NCBI RefSeq assembly: GCF_001697185.1
Contig: NZ_CP014224.1
Span: forward strand, 1-64,000
DNA: 64,000 bases
From: Wenyingzhuangia fucanilytica
GTDB lineage: Bacteria; Bacteroidota; Bacteroidia; Flavobacteriales; Flavobacteriaceae
Reading direction: 5' to 3'
The notes under the pieces were generated by a model. The model saw only the letters and a program-made list of their open reading frames with translations, did no database searches and was not told where the DNA came from. Positions 16,993 through 27,000 of this stretch are shown in pieces. A program made the translations under genes and the position numbers. Within the stretch, counting starts at the first letter, position 1. Every line of letters starts with the position of its first letter.

Positions 16993-19077
16993 TTGATTTC
17001 AAGAGAAACCATAGATCGTGTTTTTGAAACTGCTCGTGTAGAGGAGGTGATTGGTGAGTTTGTAACCTTAAAAAAATCTGGAAGTAGTTTTAAGGGTTTA
17101 TCTCCCTTTGTAGATGAAAAATCACCGTCTTTTATGGTCTCTCCTGTAAAAGGAATTTGGAAAGATTTTAGTACAGGTAAAGGAGGAAATGCTATTTCTT
17201 TTTTAATGGAACACGAGCATTATTCTTATCCAGAAGCCATTCGTTATTTAGCCAATAAGTACAATATTGTTATAGAAGAAACCGAACAGTCTGACGAGCA
17301 AAAAGAAGCGGCAGATGAACGTGAAAGTATGTACTTGGTTTCTAAATATGCACAAGATTACTTTCATAAAACCATGCTCAATACCCAAAAAGGAAAGGCT
17401 ATTGGGTTAAGTTATTTTAAAGAACGTGGTTTTACCCAAGAAATGATAGAAACTTTTCAGCTTGGGTATTGTTTAGATGAGTGGACAGCTTTTACAGATT
17501 CCGCTTTAAAAGATGGCTACGACCTACAATATTTAGAAAGTACAGGAGTCACCATTGTAAAAGAAGGAGGAAAACAGTTTGATCGTTTTAAAGGTCGTGT
17601 GATGTTTCCAATTCACAGTATGAGTGGTCGTGTGCTAGGTTTTGGAGGTAGAATTTTAACCAACGATAAAAAAGCAGCTAAATATTTAAATTCTCCAGAG
17701 AGTGAAATTTACCATAAGAGTAAAATCTTATATGGAATTTATCAGGCTAAAAAAACAATATCAAAAGAAGATAATTGTTATTTGGTAGAAGGGTATACTG
17801 ATGTAATTTCTATGTATCAAAGTGGAATTACCAATGTGGTTGCCTCGTCTGGAACGGCATTAACTCCAGATCAAATTCGTTTGGTAAAAAGGTTAACCCC
17901 TAATATGACAGTTTTGTTTGATGGGGATGCTGCAGGTTTAAGAGCTTCTGTTCGTGGTATTGATTTAATTCTAGAGCAAGGAATGAATGTAAAGGTGGTT
18001 ACTTTCCCTGATGGAGATGACCCAGATTCTTTTGCCAAGAAAAAAACAACAGCAGAATTAAAAGAATATTTAGAAAGTAATCAGCAAGATTTCATCAGTT
18101 TTAAAGTTTCTTTATTGATGGAAGAAGCTCAGAACGATCCTATTAAAAAAGCAGGATTGATTAGAGATATTGTAATGAGTATTTCTAAAATTCCAGATAG
18201 CATTAAACAAGAAGTTTATATCCAGGAATGTTCCAGAATGATGGATATTTCTGAAACAGTTTTGTTTAATGAACTAGCGCAAATGCTTGATAAAAAAGCT
18301 AGAGAGGTTGAAAGAAAACCTGCTTCTGCTCCAAGAATGAGAGTTGCTTCTTCATCAAACAAAGAAAAAACAGCGCAACAATCTCAATCAGGAAATGATA
18401 TGCCTGATGATGCTGCTTTTAATGAAATGATGATGGCGCAAGAGGGGCAAAAACCTACATCATCAAACAAAAATATAAGCAATCAGCCAGCTACGCCTAA
18501 GGGTATTAATACTTTAGATTTATATGAGCGAGAAATCATTCAGATTTTATTGTTGTATGGAAATCACGAAGTAAATTTTATCGATTGGGTTGAAGATCAT
18601 GATAAGCATGGTAAAGTTATCATGGTTAAAGAAGAATATACCAATACCGTTGCTCATGAATTGTATTTGCAGTTGCAAGATGATGAAATTGAATTTACCA
18701 ATCCTTTGTTTTTAAGAATTTATAAAGAGATTAGTTATCAAATTAATCAAGAAGAAAAATTAGCTGTAGAGCGTTTAACGAGTCATGAAGATTCAGAAAT
18801 TGCCAGTGAGGTTACTAATATTTTAATGGATGATGAGCGATATGTGCTAAGTGATTGGGCATCAAAAGAAATTGAAGTAGCCCAAAAAACAGATGTGTTG
18901 CAAAAATTGGTTCAAGATGCTATTTTAAACTTAAGAAGGGTTTTAATTGAGCTAAAAGTAAAAGAGCTAATGCAAGATGTTGCTGATGAAGAAAATAGAA
19001 TTGAAGCTTTACAGGAAGTAATGAACTACACTCAGTTAAAGGCTTTATTGTTTGATAAATTGCACAGAGTGTTATAG
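16993..19077 (+). CDS. dnaG: DNA primase
   Basis: Makes RNA primers at the replication fork. A TTG start at 16993 gives 694 residues beginning MISRETIDRVFETARVEEVIG, the family's normal N-terminus. The in-frame ATG at 16915 would add 26 unrelated residues and precede the promoter. The CHC2 zinc-binding fold is recognisable but all four ligands are replaced (Ser37, Val40, Asp58, Thr61). The TOPRIM catalytic core is intact: VEGYTDV near residue 265 and FDGDAAG near 309. A linker rich in Ser/Gln/Asn lies near 440-500, then a helical C-terminal helicase-binding region. Loss of zinc ligands appears to be a trait of flavobacterial primases. Confidence 0.95.
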   Translation: MISRETIDRVFETARVEEVIGEFVTLKKSGSSFKGLSPFVDEKSPSFMVSPVKGIWKDFSTGKGGNAISFLMEHEHYSYPEAIRYLANKYNIVIEETEQSDEQKEAADERESMYLVSKYAQDYFHKTMLNTQKGKAIGLSYFKERGFTQEMIETFQLGYCLDEWTAFTDSALKDGYDLQYLESTGVTIVKEGGKQFDRFKGRVMFPIHSMSGRVLGFGGRILTNDKKAAKYLNSPESEIYHKSKILYGIYQAKKTISKEDNCYLVEGYTDVISMYQSGITNVVASSGTALTPDQIRLVKRLTPNMTVLFDGDAAGLRASVRGIDLILEQGMNVKVVTFPDGDDPDSFAKKKTTAELKEYLESNQQDFISFKVSLLMEEAQNDPIKKAGLIRDIVMSISKIPDSIKQEVYIQECSRMMDISETVLFNELAQMLDKKAREVERKPASAPRMRVASSSNKEKTAQQSQSGNDMPDDAAFNEMMMAQEGQKPTSSNKNISNQPATPKGINTLDLYEREIIQILLLYGNHEVNFIDWVEDHDKHGKVIMVKEEYTNTVAHELYLQLQDDEIEFTNPLFLRIYKEISYQINQEEKLAVERLTSHEDSEIASEVTNILMDDERYVLSDWASKEIEVAQKTDVLQKLVQDAILNLRRVLIELKVKELMQDVADEENRIEALQEVMNYTQLKALLFDKLHRVL

Positions 19078-19147
19078 TTTTCTACAAATGTAGATTATGA
19101 ATCTTTCTTTTTTGATATATCTTTATACTTGTAAAAAAAATTAAATA

Positions 19148-19660
19148 ATGAATCCTCAATTTATATTTAAAGAAGAGATATTATTAAGTATTGTAGCCAT
19201 TGTTTTAATGATGGTTGTTATCTTTTTTGTTAAAAATGCTATAAAAAAATTCAGCTTTGTAAAAGCGATAGATGCCAATAGACGAAAAATTATTATTGTT
19301 TTAAGTTTTACGGTTATTTATATTGTTTTTGGCGCTATTTTAGCCGCAGTTTGGGGAGTAGATTTTAACAAACTTTCTATATTTATTTCATCTATATTAG
19401 CTGTTTTAGGAGTTGCTTTTGTTGCCCAATGGTCATTATTATCTAACTTAACAGCTAGTGTTATTTTGTTTTTTAATCATCCCGTAAGAATAGGGAGTAG
19501 AATTAGAATTTTAGATAAAGATTTTGACTTAACAGGTGAAGTAAAAGATATTACAGGGTTTTATTTTTTTATTGAAACCGATAAAGGTGAAATGATTACA
19601 TTTCCCAATTCTTTAATTATGCAAAAAGGCATTGAAATTTTAGGAAATAAAAAGGAATAG
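19148..19660 (+). CDS. small MscS-family mechanosensitive channel protein
   Basis: 170 residues with three hydrophobic segments: residues 12-28, around 48-67 and a pore-like helix around 78-104 (SIFISSILAVLGVAFVAQWSLLSNLTASVILFF). The beta-domain segment NHPVRIGSRIRILDKDFDLTGEVKDITGFYFFIETDKGEMITFPNSLIMQKGI follows, typical of MscS proteins. It lacks the large C-terminal cage domain of E. coli MscS, so it is a minimal form. It lies 60 bases before the glycosyltransferase operon. Confidence 0.82.
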   Translation: MNPQFIFKEEILLSIVAIVLMMVVIFFVKNAIKKFSFVKAIDANRRKIIIVLSFTVIYIVFGAILAAVWGVDFNKLSIFISSILAVLGVAFVAQWSLLSNLTASVILFFNHPVRIGSRIRILDKDFDLTGEVKDITGFYFFIETDKGEMITFPNSLIMQKGIEILGNKKE

Positions 19661-19719
19661 CTTTGGGCTTTAAAACAAGTGCTTGTCTATTTTTTAGTAT
19701 ATTTCGCTAAAATATTTTC

Positions 19720-20823
19720 TTGAAAACAATAGTTGTTTCTGTTACCAATGATTTAGTGATTGATCAACGTGTACATAAAGTTTGTACTACGTTGAAAGAG
19801 ATGGGTTTTAATATTCATTTAATAGGTAGAAAATTAAAAAATAGTTTGCCTATTCATAGAGATTATAAAACCACTAGAATTAAACTTTTATTTAACAAAG
19901 GTCCTTTGTTTTATGCAGAGTACAATTTTAGATTATTTTGGTTATTGCTCTTTACTAAAAAAGATGTCTTTTTATCTAATGATTTAGATACTTTATTGTC
20001 TAATTTTTTAGCCTCTAAAATTTGCAACAAACCTATTGTTTATGATAGCCATGAATTATATACAGAGGTACCAGAATTAATTCATAGACCAACAGTTCAA
20101 AAAATTTGGTTAGGCATAGAATCCTTTATTTTTCCTAAGTTAAAAGATGTTTTTGTCGTAAGTAATTCAATTGCTAATTACTATGCTAAAAAATACAATA
20201 TAAAAGTAAATGTTCTTAAGAATGTTCCTTGTTTAGGAGTTGAAAATATTGAGAAACCACCTAATGATATTTTAAGATTTGTTAAAGGAAAACAAGCTGT
20301 TATTTATCAAGGAGCTGTTAATATTGGTAGAGGAATTAACTTGATGATTGATGCTGTTTTGTTATTAGAAAACACAGTATTGTGTATTGTCGGAGATGGA
20401 GATATTTCCGATGAAATTATTAATAGAGTAGAAAGAGAGGGGCTAAAAGATAAAATTTTTTTTTATGGAAAGGTTCCGTCTGAAATCTTAAAAAAAATAA
20501 CACCTGTTTTTAATTTAGGGTTTTCCTTGGAAGAGGATCTTGGGTTAAATTATAGATATGCGTTGCCAAATAAAATTTTTGATTATGTTAATGCAGAGAT
20601 TCCATGTTTAGTATCTAATTTGCCTGAAATGAAATGGGTTGTAGAAGAGTATAAAATAGGTGAAGTAATAAATGATAGAAGTGCAGATAAAATAGCTATA
20701 ATTATTAAAGAAATTTTAAATAAAAAAGAGAGTTACTTGTTGTCTATAAAAAAAGCTAAAATTGATTTAAATTGGGAAAAAGAGTCAGAAGTTATCAAAC
20801 AGGTTTATAGCAAGTTTTTATGA
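19720..20823 (+). CDS. glycosyltransferase, GT4-like (GT-B fold)
   Basis: 367 residues. The N-terminal domain begins with VVSVTNDLVIDQRVHKVCTTL, a pattern common in flavobacterial GT4 enzymes, then YDSHELYTEVPEL. The C-terminal nucleotide-sugar half carries VIYQGAVNIGRGINLMIDA, LCIVGDGD and ALPNKIFDYVNAEIPCLVSNLPEM, where the E-type ligand region is. The start is a TTG at 19720; no ATG is available near the N-terminus. The stop overlaps the next gene (ATGA). First of a three-gene surface-polysaccharide operon; donor and acceptor are unknown. Confidence 0.87.
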   Translation: MKTIVVSVTNDLVIDQRVHKVCTTLKEMGFNIHLIGRKLKNSLPIHRDYKTTRIKLLFNKGPLFYAEYNFRLFWLLLFTKKDVFLSNDLDTLLSNFLASKICNKPIVYDSHELYTEVPELIHRPTVQKIWLGIESFIFPKLKDVFVVSNSIANYYAKKYNIKVNVLKNVPCLGVENIEKPPNDILRFVKGKQAVIYQGAVNIGRGINLMIDAVLLLENTVLCIVGDGDISDEIINRVEREGLKDKIFFYGKVPSEILKKITPVFNLGFSLEEDLGLNYRYALPNKIFDYVNAEIPCLVSNLPEMKWVVEEYKIGEVINDRSADKIAIIIKEILNKKESYLLSIKKAKIDLNWEKESEVIKQVYSKFL

Positions 20824-22118
20824 TTATCATTTATTCAGACATTCTTTCATATAGGCTAGTATACACTTTAAATGTAATGTTTAAATATGTGTGTGGAATA
20901 GATTATCAACTGACAAATAATCTTGAAGATTTTAAAAAATCCATCAACCCAAAAATAAATTACTCAACTCAAAGCTGCGATGATTCTTTGCAGATTATTC
21001 CCTCAAACTTATTGTTTGAAAAAGAAATTAAAGAACAAGAGATCCAAGTAGATTGGATTGATGAAATTCCTTTTTTCTTTAAAACCAATGGAGATTTATC
21101 ACATGATATTTTTGCTGCTACTTTTTATATGGTGTCTAGGTACGAAGAGTATTTATCTTTTAAGCCAGATATTCACGAACGTTTTCCTGCGGAAAATAGC
21201 TTAGCATTTAAAAACGATTTTTTAAAAAAGCCAGTGGTTAATTTGTGGGTCATAGTATTGCAAAATAAACTGACCAAGTTGTTTCCAAAAATTGTTTTCC
21301 CTGTAAAAAACACAAACTTTATCAATACATTAGATATTGATGTAGCTTACTCCTATAAATCAAAAGGATTGGTTAGGTTTTGGGGAGGTTTTGCCAAAGC
21401 CATTTTTAGTAGAAATAAAGAAGAAATAAAACAGAGAAAGACTTTTTTAATGTCCCAAAAAGATCCTTTTGATGCTTATGATTTTATTTCGGATTGTTCT
21501 AAGAATATTAAAACCCATTACTTCTTTTTATTAGGGAATAGAGGAGCATATGACACCAATATTCATCATGCTAAAAAGGGATTAAAAAAATTGATCTTAA
21601 GATTGGCTAGAGAGCACGAAGTAGGAATACATCCCTCTTATCAGTCAAATAAAAATTCTGACTTACTCCCAGTTGAAATAAAAAGATTAGAGAAAGTTTT
21701 AGAAAAAAAAGTAACAATAAGCAGACAGCATTTTTTAAAAATGAGTTTTCCATCTACTTATGAGTCTTTAATCAATCAAGGAATTACTAATGATTATACC
21801 TTGGGGTTTGCTTCTCAAGTTGGGTTTAGGGCTGGTATTTGCAATGTGTATCCGTTTTATAATTTACATAGAGAGCAGCAAAGACCACTTTGGCTAGTGC
21901 CCTTTCAGGTAATGGATGGAACCTTAAATCAGTACTTAGAACTTGAACCGGAGCAAGCAATTAAAGAGGTAAAAGATTTAATTGTTGAGGTAAAAAAAGT
22001 AAATGGTTTGTTTGTTTCTCTTTGGCATAATTCTTCACTATCCGAAACAGGAATATGGAAAAACTGGCAAAAGGTTTACAAAGAAGTAGTAGGTTTGATG
22101 AAAAATTCTGAGCTTTAA
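20820..22118 (+). CDS. polysaccharide deacetylase-family protein (DUF7033-type)
   Basis: 432 residues. The middle carries the carbohydrate esterase-4-like start NFINTLDIDVAYSYKSKG, then HYFFLLGNRGAYDTNIHH, HEVGIHPSYQSN and VSLWHNSSLSE, which read as the metal/catalytic blocks of NodB-like barrels (Asp-Asp pair and His). The N-terminal 150 residues correspond to the DUF7033-type domain seen on such proteins in Bacteroidota. No signal peptide is visible, so it probably acts on a cytoplasmic or membrane-face intermediate of the glycan built by the flanking glycosyltransferases. Confidence 0.8.
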   Translation: MIIIYSDILSYRLVYTLNVMFKYVCGIDYQLTNNLEDFKKSINPKINYSTQSCDDSLQIIPSNLLFEKEIKEQEIQVDWIDEIPFFFKTNGDLSHDIFAATFYMVSRYEEYLSFKPDIHERFPAENSLAFKNDFLKKPVVNLWVIVLQNKLTKLFPKIVFPVKNTNFINTLDIDVAYSYKSKGLVRFWGGFAKAIFSRNKEEIKQRKTFLMSQKDPFDAYDFISDCSKNIKTHYFFLLGNRGAYDTNIHHAKKGLKKLILRLAREHEVGIHPSYQSNKNSDLLPVEIKRLEKVLEKKVTISRQHFLKMSFPSTYESLINQGITNDYTLGFASQVGFRAGICNVYPFYNLHREQQRPLWLVPFQVMDGTLNQYLELEPEQAIKEVKDLIVEVKKVNGLFVSLWHNSSLSETGIWKNWQKVYKEVVGLMKNSEL

Positions 22119-22122
22119 GATT

Positions 22123-23232
22123 ATGAGTAAAAGAATTCATATAGTTTCCTTTGATGTTCCTTATCCACCAAATTATGGTGGGGTTGTAGATGTTTTTTAT
22201 AAGTTAAAAGCTCTAAAAGAATTAGGGGTGAAAATTGTTTTACACACGTTTGAATATGGAAGAGGGGAGCAAAAAGAGTTAAATAAATACTGTGATGAGG
22301 TTTACTACTATAAAAGAAAAGTTTCTTTTAAATTACAGTTTTCAATACTTCCTTTTATTGTAAAAACTAGAGAAAATGCACTTTTAAAAAAACGTTTATT
22401 GGCAGCTAATTCTGCCATACTCTTTGAGGGGTTACACACCACGTTTTTATTAAAAGACAAAGCTTTTAAGAACCTGAAAAAAATAGTTAGACTTCATAAT
22501 ATTGAACATCATTATTATAATGGTTTGGCTAAAAGTGAAACCAAATTATGGAAGAAATTATTTTTTAAAATAGAAGCTTTAAGACTAAGAAAATATCAAG
22601 CTGTTTTAAAAAATGCAGAACATTTGTTTAGTATTTCTTTAGCAGAACAAAAATACTTTTCGAATGTTTTTAGGACTAAATCTACTTATCTTCCTGTTTT
22701 TTCAGATTTAAATTTTAAGGATTTACTTCCGCAAGAAAACTATGTTTTATGGCATGGTGATTTAAGGGTGAGCGATAACATAAAATCTGCTTTGTTTGCA
22801 ATAGATGTTGTAAAAAATACTCAATATAAACTTATTATAGCAAGTAGTTTTTTGCCAGAAATTATAAAACAGCAATGTAAAGATCATCACAATATAGTGA
22901 TAGATACTTTAGAGAAAGAGAATGTTTTAGAGGAGTTGCTGCTTAAGGCAAAAGTAAATTTATTGTTTACTTATCAGGCCACAGGAATCAAGCTTAAATT
23001 ACTAAATGCACTGGCTAAAAGTAGATTTGTAATAGTTAATGATTTAATGATTGATGGATCTGGTTTGTCTGATTTATGTGTAGTAGCAAATTCAAAACAA
23101 GAAGTTTTACATCAAATCAATCAACTGATGAATCTTTCGTTTACAGAAAATGATAGAGAAATGAGAAAAGAATTAATGCAACCTTTTGATGTAAAAGTCA
23201 ATGCCCAAAAAATAGTAGATTTATTGGATTAA
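22123..23232 (+). CDS. glycosyltransferase (GT4-like)
   Basis: 369 residues. The N-terminal half opens with IHIVSFDVPYPPNYGGVVDVFYKLKALKELG, a typical GT4 acceptor-domain start with a Gly-rich loop. RLHNIEHHYYNGLA lies in the middle, and the C-terminal domain contains VLWHGDLRVSDN and a TGIKLKLLNALAKSRFVIVND nucleotide-binding region. It starts four bases after the deacetylase stop and is the last gene of the operon. It converges with ftsE, with one base between the stops. Confidence 0.85.
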   Translation: MSKRIHIVSFDVPYPPNYGGVVDVFYKLKALKELGVKIVLHTFEYGRGEQKELNKYCDEVYYYKRKVSFKLQFSILPFIVKTRENALLKKRLLAANSAILFEGLHTTFLLKDKAFKNLKKIVRLHNIEHHYYNGLAKSETKLWKKLFFKIEALRLRKYQAVLKNAEHLFSISLAEQKYFSNVFRTKSTYLPVFSDLNFKDLLPQENYVLWHGDLRVSDNIKSALFAIDVVKNTQYKLIIASSFLPEIIKQQCKDHHNIVIDTLEKENVLEELLLKAKVNLLFTYQATGIKLKLLNALAKSRFVIVNDLMIDGSGLSDLCVVANSKQEVLHQINQLMNLSFTENDREMRKELMQPFDVKVNAQKIVDLLD

Positions 23233-23233
23233 T

Positions 23234-23914
23234 CTACTGTTGATGCACAACCTCAAAAACTTCTCCATTTTCCACTTTAAAAGTACGTTGTGGGTACTTT
23301 AAAATTAAAGAATAATCATGAGTGGCCATTAAAATAGTTTTTCCGCTTTTATGAATTTCGTTTAATAAAGCCATCACTTCCATAGAAGTTTTAGGGTCTA
23401 AATTTCCTGTAGGTTCATCGGCAATAATTAATTCAGGATCATTTAGCAATGCTCTGGCAATGGCAATTCTTTGCTGTTCTCCACCAGAAAGTTGAAAAGG
23501 CATTTTGTAACCTTTGTCTTGTAAACCTACTTTGGTTAAAACTTCGTTTATTTTGCTTTGCATTTCATCTTTGTTTTTCCAACCAGTGGCTTTTAAAACA
23601 AATAATAAATTTTCGTTAATGGTTCTATCGTTAAGCAATTTAAAATCTTGAAAAACAATTCCAATCTTACGTCTTAAAAACGGAATTTGTTTTTCTTTTA
23701 AACTAGGTAAATCATAATCTACAACTTCACCAACACCATCAATAAGAGGTAAATCACCATAAAGTATTTTTAACAAACTACTTTTTCCGCTTCCTGTTTT
23801 TCCAATCAAGTAAAAGAATTCTCCTTTGTTAATTTCAAAGTCTAAATTCTTAAGAATTAAAATATTGTCTTGAAAAATATTGGCGTTTTTTAAATATAAA
23901 ACAGGTTGAGACAT
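23234..23914 (-). CDS. ftsE: FtsE-type ABC transporter ATP-binding protein
   Basis: 226 residues. Walker A is GKTGSGKSSLLK, the Q-loop region VFQDFKLLNDRTINEN, the ABC signature LSGGEQQR, Walker B LIIADEPTGNLDP and the H-loop ATHDY. LNDRT and the overall length fit FtsE, which pairs with FtsX to control cell-wall hydrolases at the septum. FtsX is not adjacent, so assignment to FtsE over another LolD-like ATPase rests on sequence pattern only. Confidence 0.85.
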   Translation of the reverse strand: MSQPVLYLKNANIFQDNILILKNLDFEINKGEFFYLIGKTGSGKSSLLKILYGDLPLIDGVGEVVDYDLPSLKEKQIPFLRRKIGIVFQDFKLLNDRTINENLLFVLKATGWKNKDEMQSKINEVLTKVGLQDKGYKMPFQLSGGEQQRIAIARALLNDPELIIADEPTGNLDPKTSMEVMALLNEIHKSGKTILMATHDYSLILKYPQRTFKVENGEVFEVVHQQ

Positions 23915-23931
23915 GTGATGATTGTTTTATA

Positions 23932-23939
23932 CAAACATA
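23932..23939 (-). promoter_or_regulatory. possible -7 box (TATGTTTG) of ftsE
   Basis: Exact TAnnTTTG match on the minus strand, 18 bases before the ftsE ATG. A TTG at the right -33 distance is not clear. Confidence 0.35.
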
Positions 23940-24084
23940 TTTAAAAATTGGGGAATCTTAAAATAAACAAGCTTTTAACAAGGTCTTAATTTAGTTTTGC
24001 GGTTTTTCAAATAAATACGGTTCTATAACGTTAATTAAGAGGTAGATTATTTATTTTTAATCTTTGAATAAATAGAGAAAATTT

Positions 24085-27000
24085 ATGAAGAAACAATTTG
24101 TGAGAATCCTTAGTGTAGTGCTGTTTAGTTCGGGTGCATTAATGGCTCAAAATAGTTATAAAGAAAACCCATCAATAAAGTGGTATTCTAAAGCAATCTT
24201 GGCTTTTGATAAAGAAGAATACTCTTTGGCCAAAGAATATTTACAAAAGGTAGTGTTAGAAGATTATAAAGAATCTTCGGTTCAAATATATCAAATGCTA
24301 ACCAACTTGGCGTTGAATGAACCTAATGCAGGAGTGGAAACAGAAAAATATCTGAATTCAAATCCTTTTACAAGTCAAAAAACAGATTTGATTTTAGCTT
24401 TGTCTAATTATTATTTTCAAAAAAATGATCATAAAAAAGCTTTGGATTGGTTTCAGCAATTAGATGTTAAATTGTTGACAGACGAGCAAGAGAATAACTA
24501 TAATTATAAGTTGGCCTTTGCCAATTACACTCAAAAAAATTATACAAAAGCAAAGCAATATTTGTTGCCTATTTCTAAAAGTGGTGCTTATCAAAAAGAA
24601 GCACACTATTATTTAGGAAACATTGCCATGGAAAATAAAGATTATGATACTGCTTTGTATCATTTTAATCTTATTGAAGGTGAGGCTAAATATCACAAAG
24701 AAATTACTTATCAAAAATTGGTGATTTTATATCATCAAAAACAATATCATCAAGTAGTAAGTTTAGGAGAGGCTTATTATCCTAAAGTAAATGGCTTGTT
24801 AGAGCAGTCAGAAATCTCTAAAATTATTGGGGAAAGTTATTTTTATTTAAAGAATTATAAAGAAGCAATTCCTTATTTGGTAAAGTATAGAGGTAGGCAT
24901 AAAAAATTATCTGAAGCAGATTATTACTTTTTAGGATACGCTTATTATCAATTAAAAGATTACAAGCAAGCTATTGAAAACTTTAACAAAATTACGGATG
25001 AAAAAAATACAGTTTCTCAAAATGCACATTATCATTTAGGAGATTGTTATTTAAAATTAAATCAAAAAACTCAAGCTTTAAATGCATTTAAGAATGCGTC
25101 AGAAATGACTTTTAATGCAGAAATTCAACAAGATGCCTTTTTAAATTATGCCAAGTTGAGTTATGAAATTGGAAACCCATATGAAAGTAGTTCAGAGGTT
25201 TTACAAGCTTTTGTTGATGATTATCCAAACGCTCCATCGGCAGCATTAATAGAAGGGTTAATTGTAAGTGCTTATTTACAATTTAAAGATTACGAGGGAG
25301 CTCTTGATTATTATGATACTCAAAAGTTGGTGAAAGATGAGCAATATCAACAAATCTTATTACAGAGAGGTTTTGAGTTGTTTACAGCTCATCAATACAA
25401 AGAGGCTCTGTTTGTTTTTGGCAAAGCAGCAAACATGTATAACAACAAACAAACCAAGCAAAGAGCTTTATTTTGGATGGCAGAAAGTTTGTCTGAAATG
25501 TACAATTTTAAAGATGCTGCTTATGAATATGAAATGTTTGTAAAAAACCCAGTGTCAGAATCTGTTAGTGAATATCCTGATGGTTTATATGGTTTGGCTT
25601 ACAGTTTGTTCCAACAAAAAAAGTATAAAAACGCTTTAACATATTTTCAAAAATATCTTGATGTAGCCAATGATGATGCTAAAAAAAGAAACGCAGAATT
25701 GCGTATTGCAGATTGTCATTTTGTAAACAAAACGTATTGGAGTGCTTTAGAAAATTATAATAAAATCATCAAAGAAAATAAAAATCAGGTAGACTACGCT
25801 ATGTATCAAAAAGCATTGTCTTATGGATTTTTAGGTAAAGATGATCAGAAAAAAGAAACGTTAAAAACTTTACAAAGTCAGTTTAAAACTTCGCCTTATT
25901 TAGATAAATCGTATTACGAACTTGGAAATTTATATGCGAATAAAAGTCAAAATAAAGAGGCTTTAGCAGCTTATGATGATTTAATTTATAAGTTTCCTAA
26001 AAGTCCGTTGGTATCTAAAGCCAAATTAAAAACGGGAATTATTTTATTTAATTCTAATAATAACCAAGGTGCTGTAAAAGTTTTTAAACAATTGGTTGCC
26101 GATTATCCTGGAACTGCTGAAGCTGTACAAGCAGTAAAAATGGCTGAGCAAGTTTATAAAGATATGGACCAGGTAGATGTATATGCAAAATGGGCAACTC
26201 AGTTGGAGTTTATGAATATTTCTGATGCCGATATTGATAAATCTATGTTTGAGGTTGCCGAGAATAAATATTTTGCAAATGAATTAAAAGAGGCTATTTC
26301 TAGTTGTAAAAAATATTTAATCAATTTCCCAAATGGAATTCATGCTTTAACGGCTCATTTTTATTTAGCACAGTCGTATTTTAATACCGATGCCAAAGAA
26401 AATGCAGTGCCAGAATATCAAGAAGTATTAAAAGTAAATACGAATGAATATACAGAGGTGGCACTAAACAAATTGTCTCAAATTTATTTAGAAAACGAAA
26501 ATTGGGACGCTGCTAGTGAGTTGTTGTTAAGAATAGAAAATGAGGCTACTAACGCACAAAGTAAAGTATATGCACAAAGTAATTTGATGAAATATTATTA
26601 TCAAAAACAAAATTACAAGCAAGCTTTAGCATACACTAATTTGGTTCTAAAAAATAATAAAAGCTCCGAAGATGCCGTAGCCGATGCTTATGTATACGGA
26701 GCAAGAAGTTCGGTTGCGTTAAAAGAATTTGCTACTGCAAAAACCTATTATCAAAAATTAGAAACCATTGGTAAAGGAAACGTAAAAGCCGAAGCAAATT
26801 ATTATAAAGCTTTGTGGTTACATCAAGATAAAGCCTATGAAAAATCTAACGAACAAGTACAATTGTTGGCTAGTAAATTCCAAGGATATAAATATTGGGG
26901 AGTAAAAGGATTGTTGTTAATGGCTAAAAACTTTCATGCTTTAAACGATGATTTTCAGGCAAACTTTATTTTAAATAACGTTCTTAAAAACGCGGGTGAA

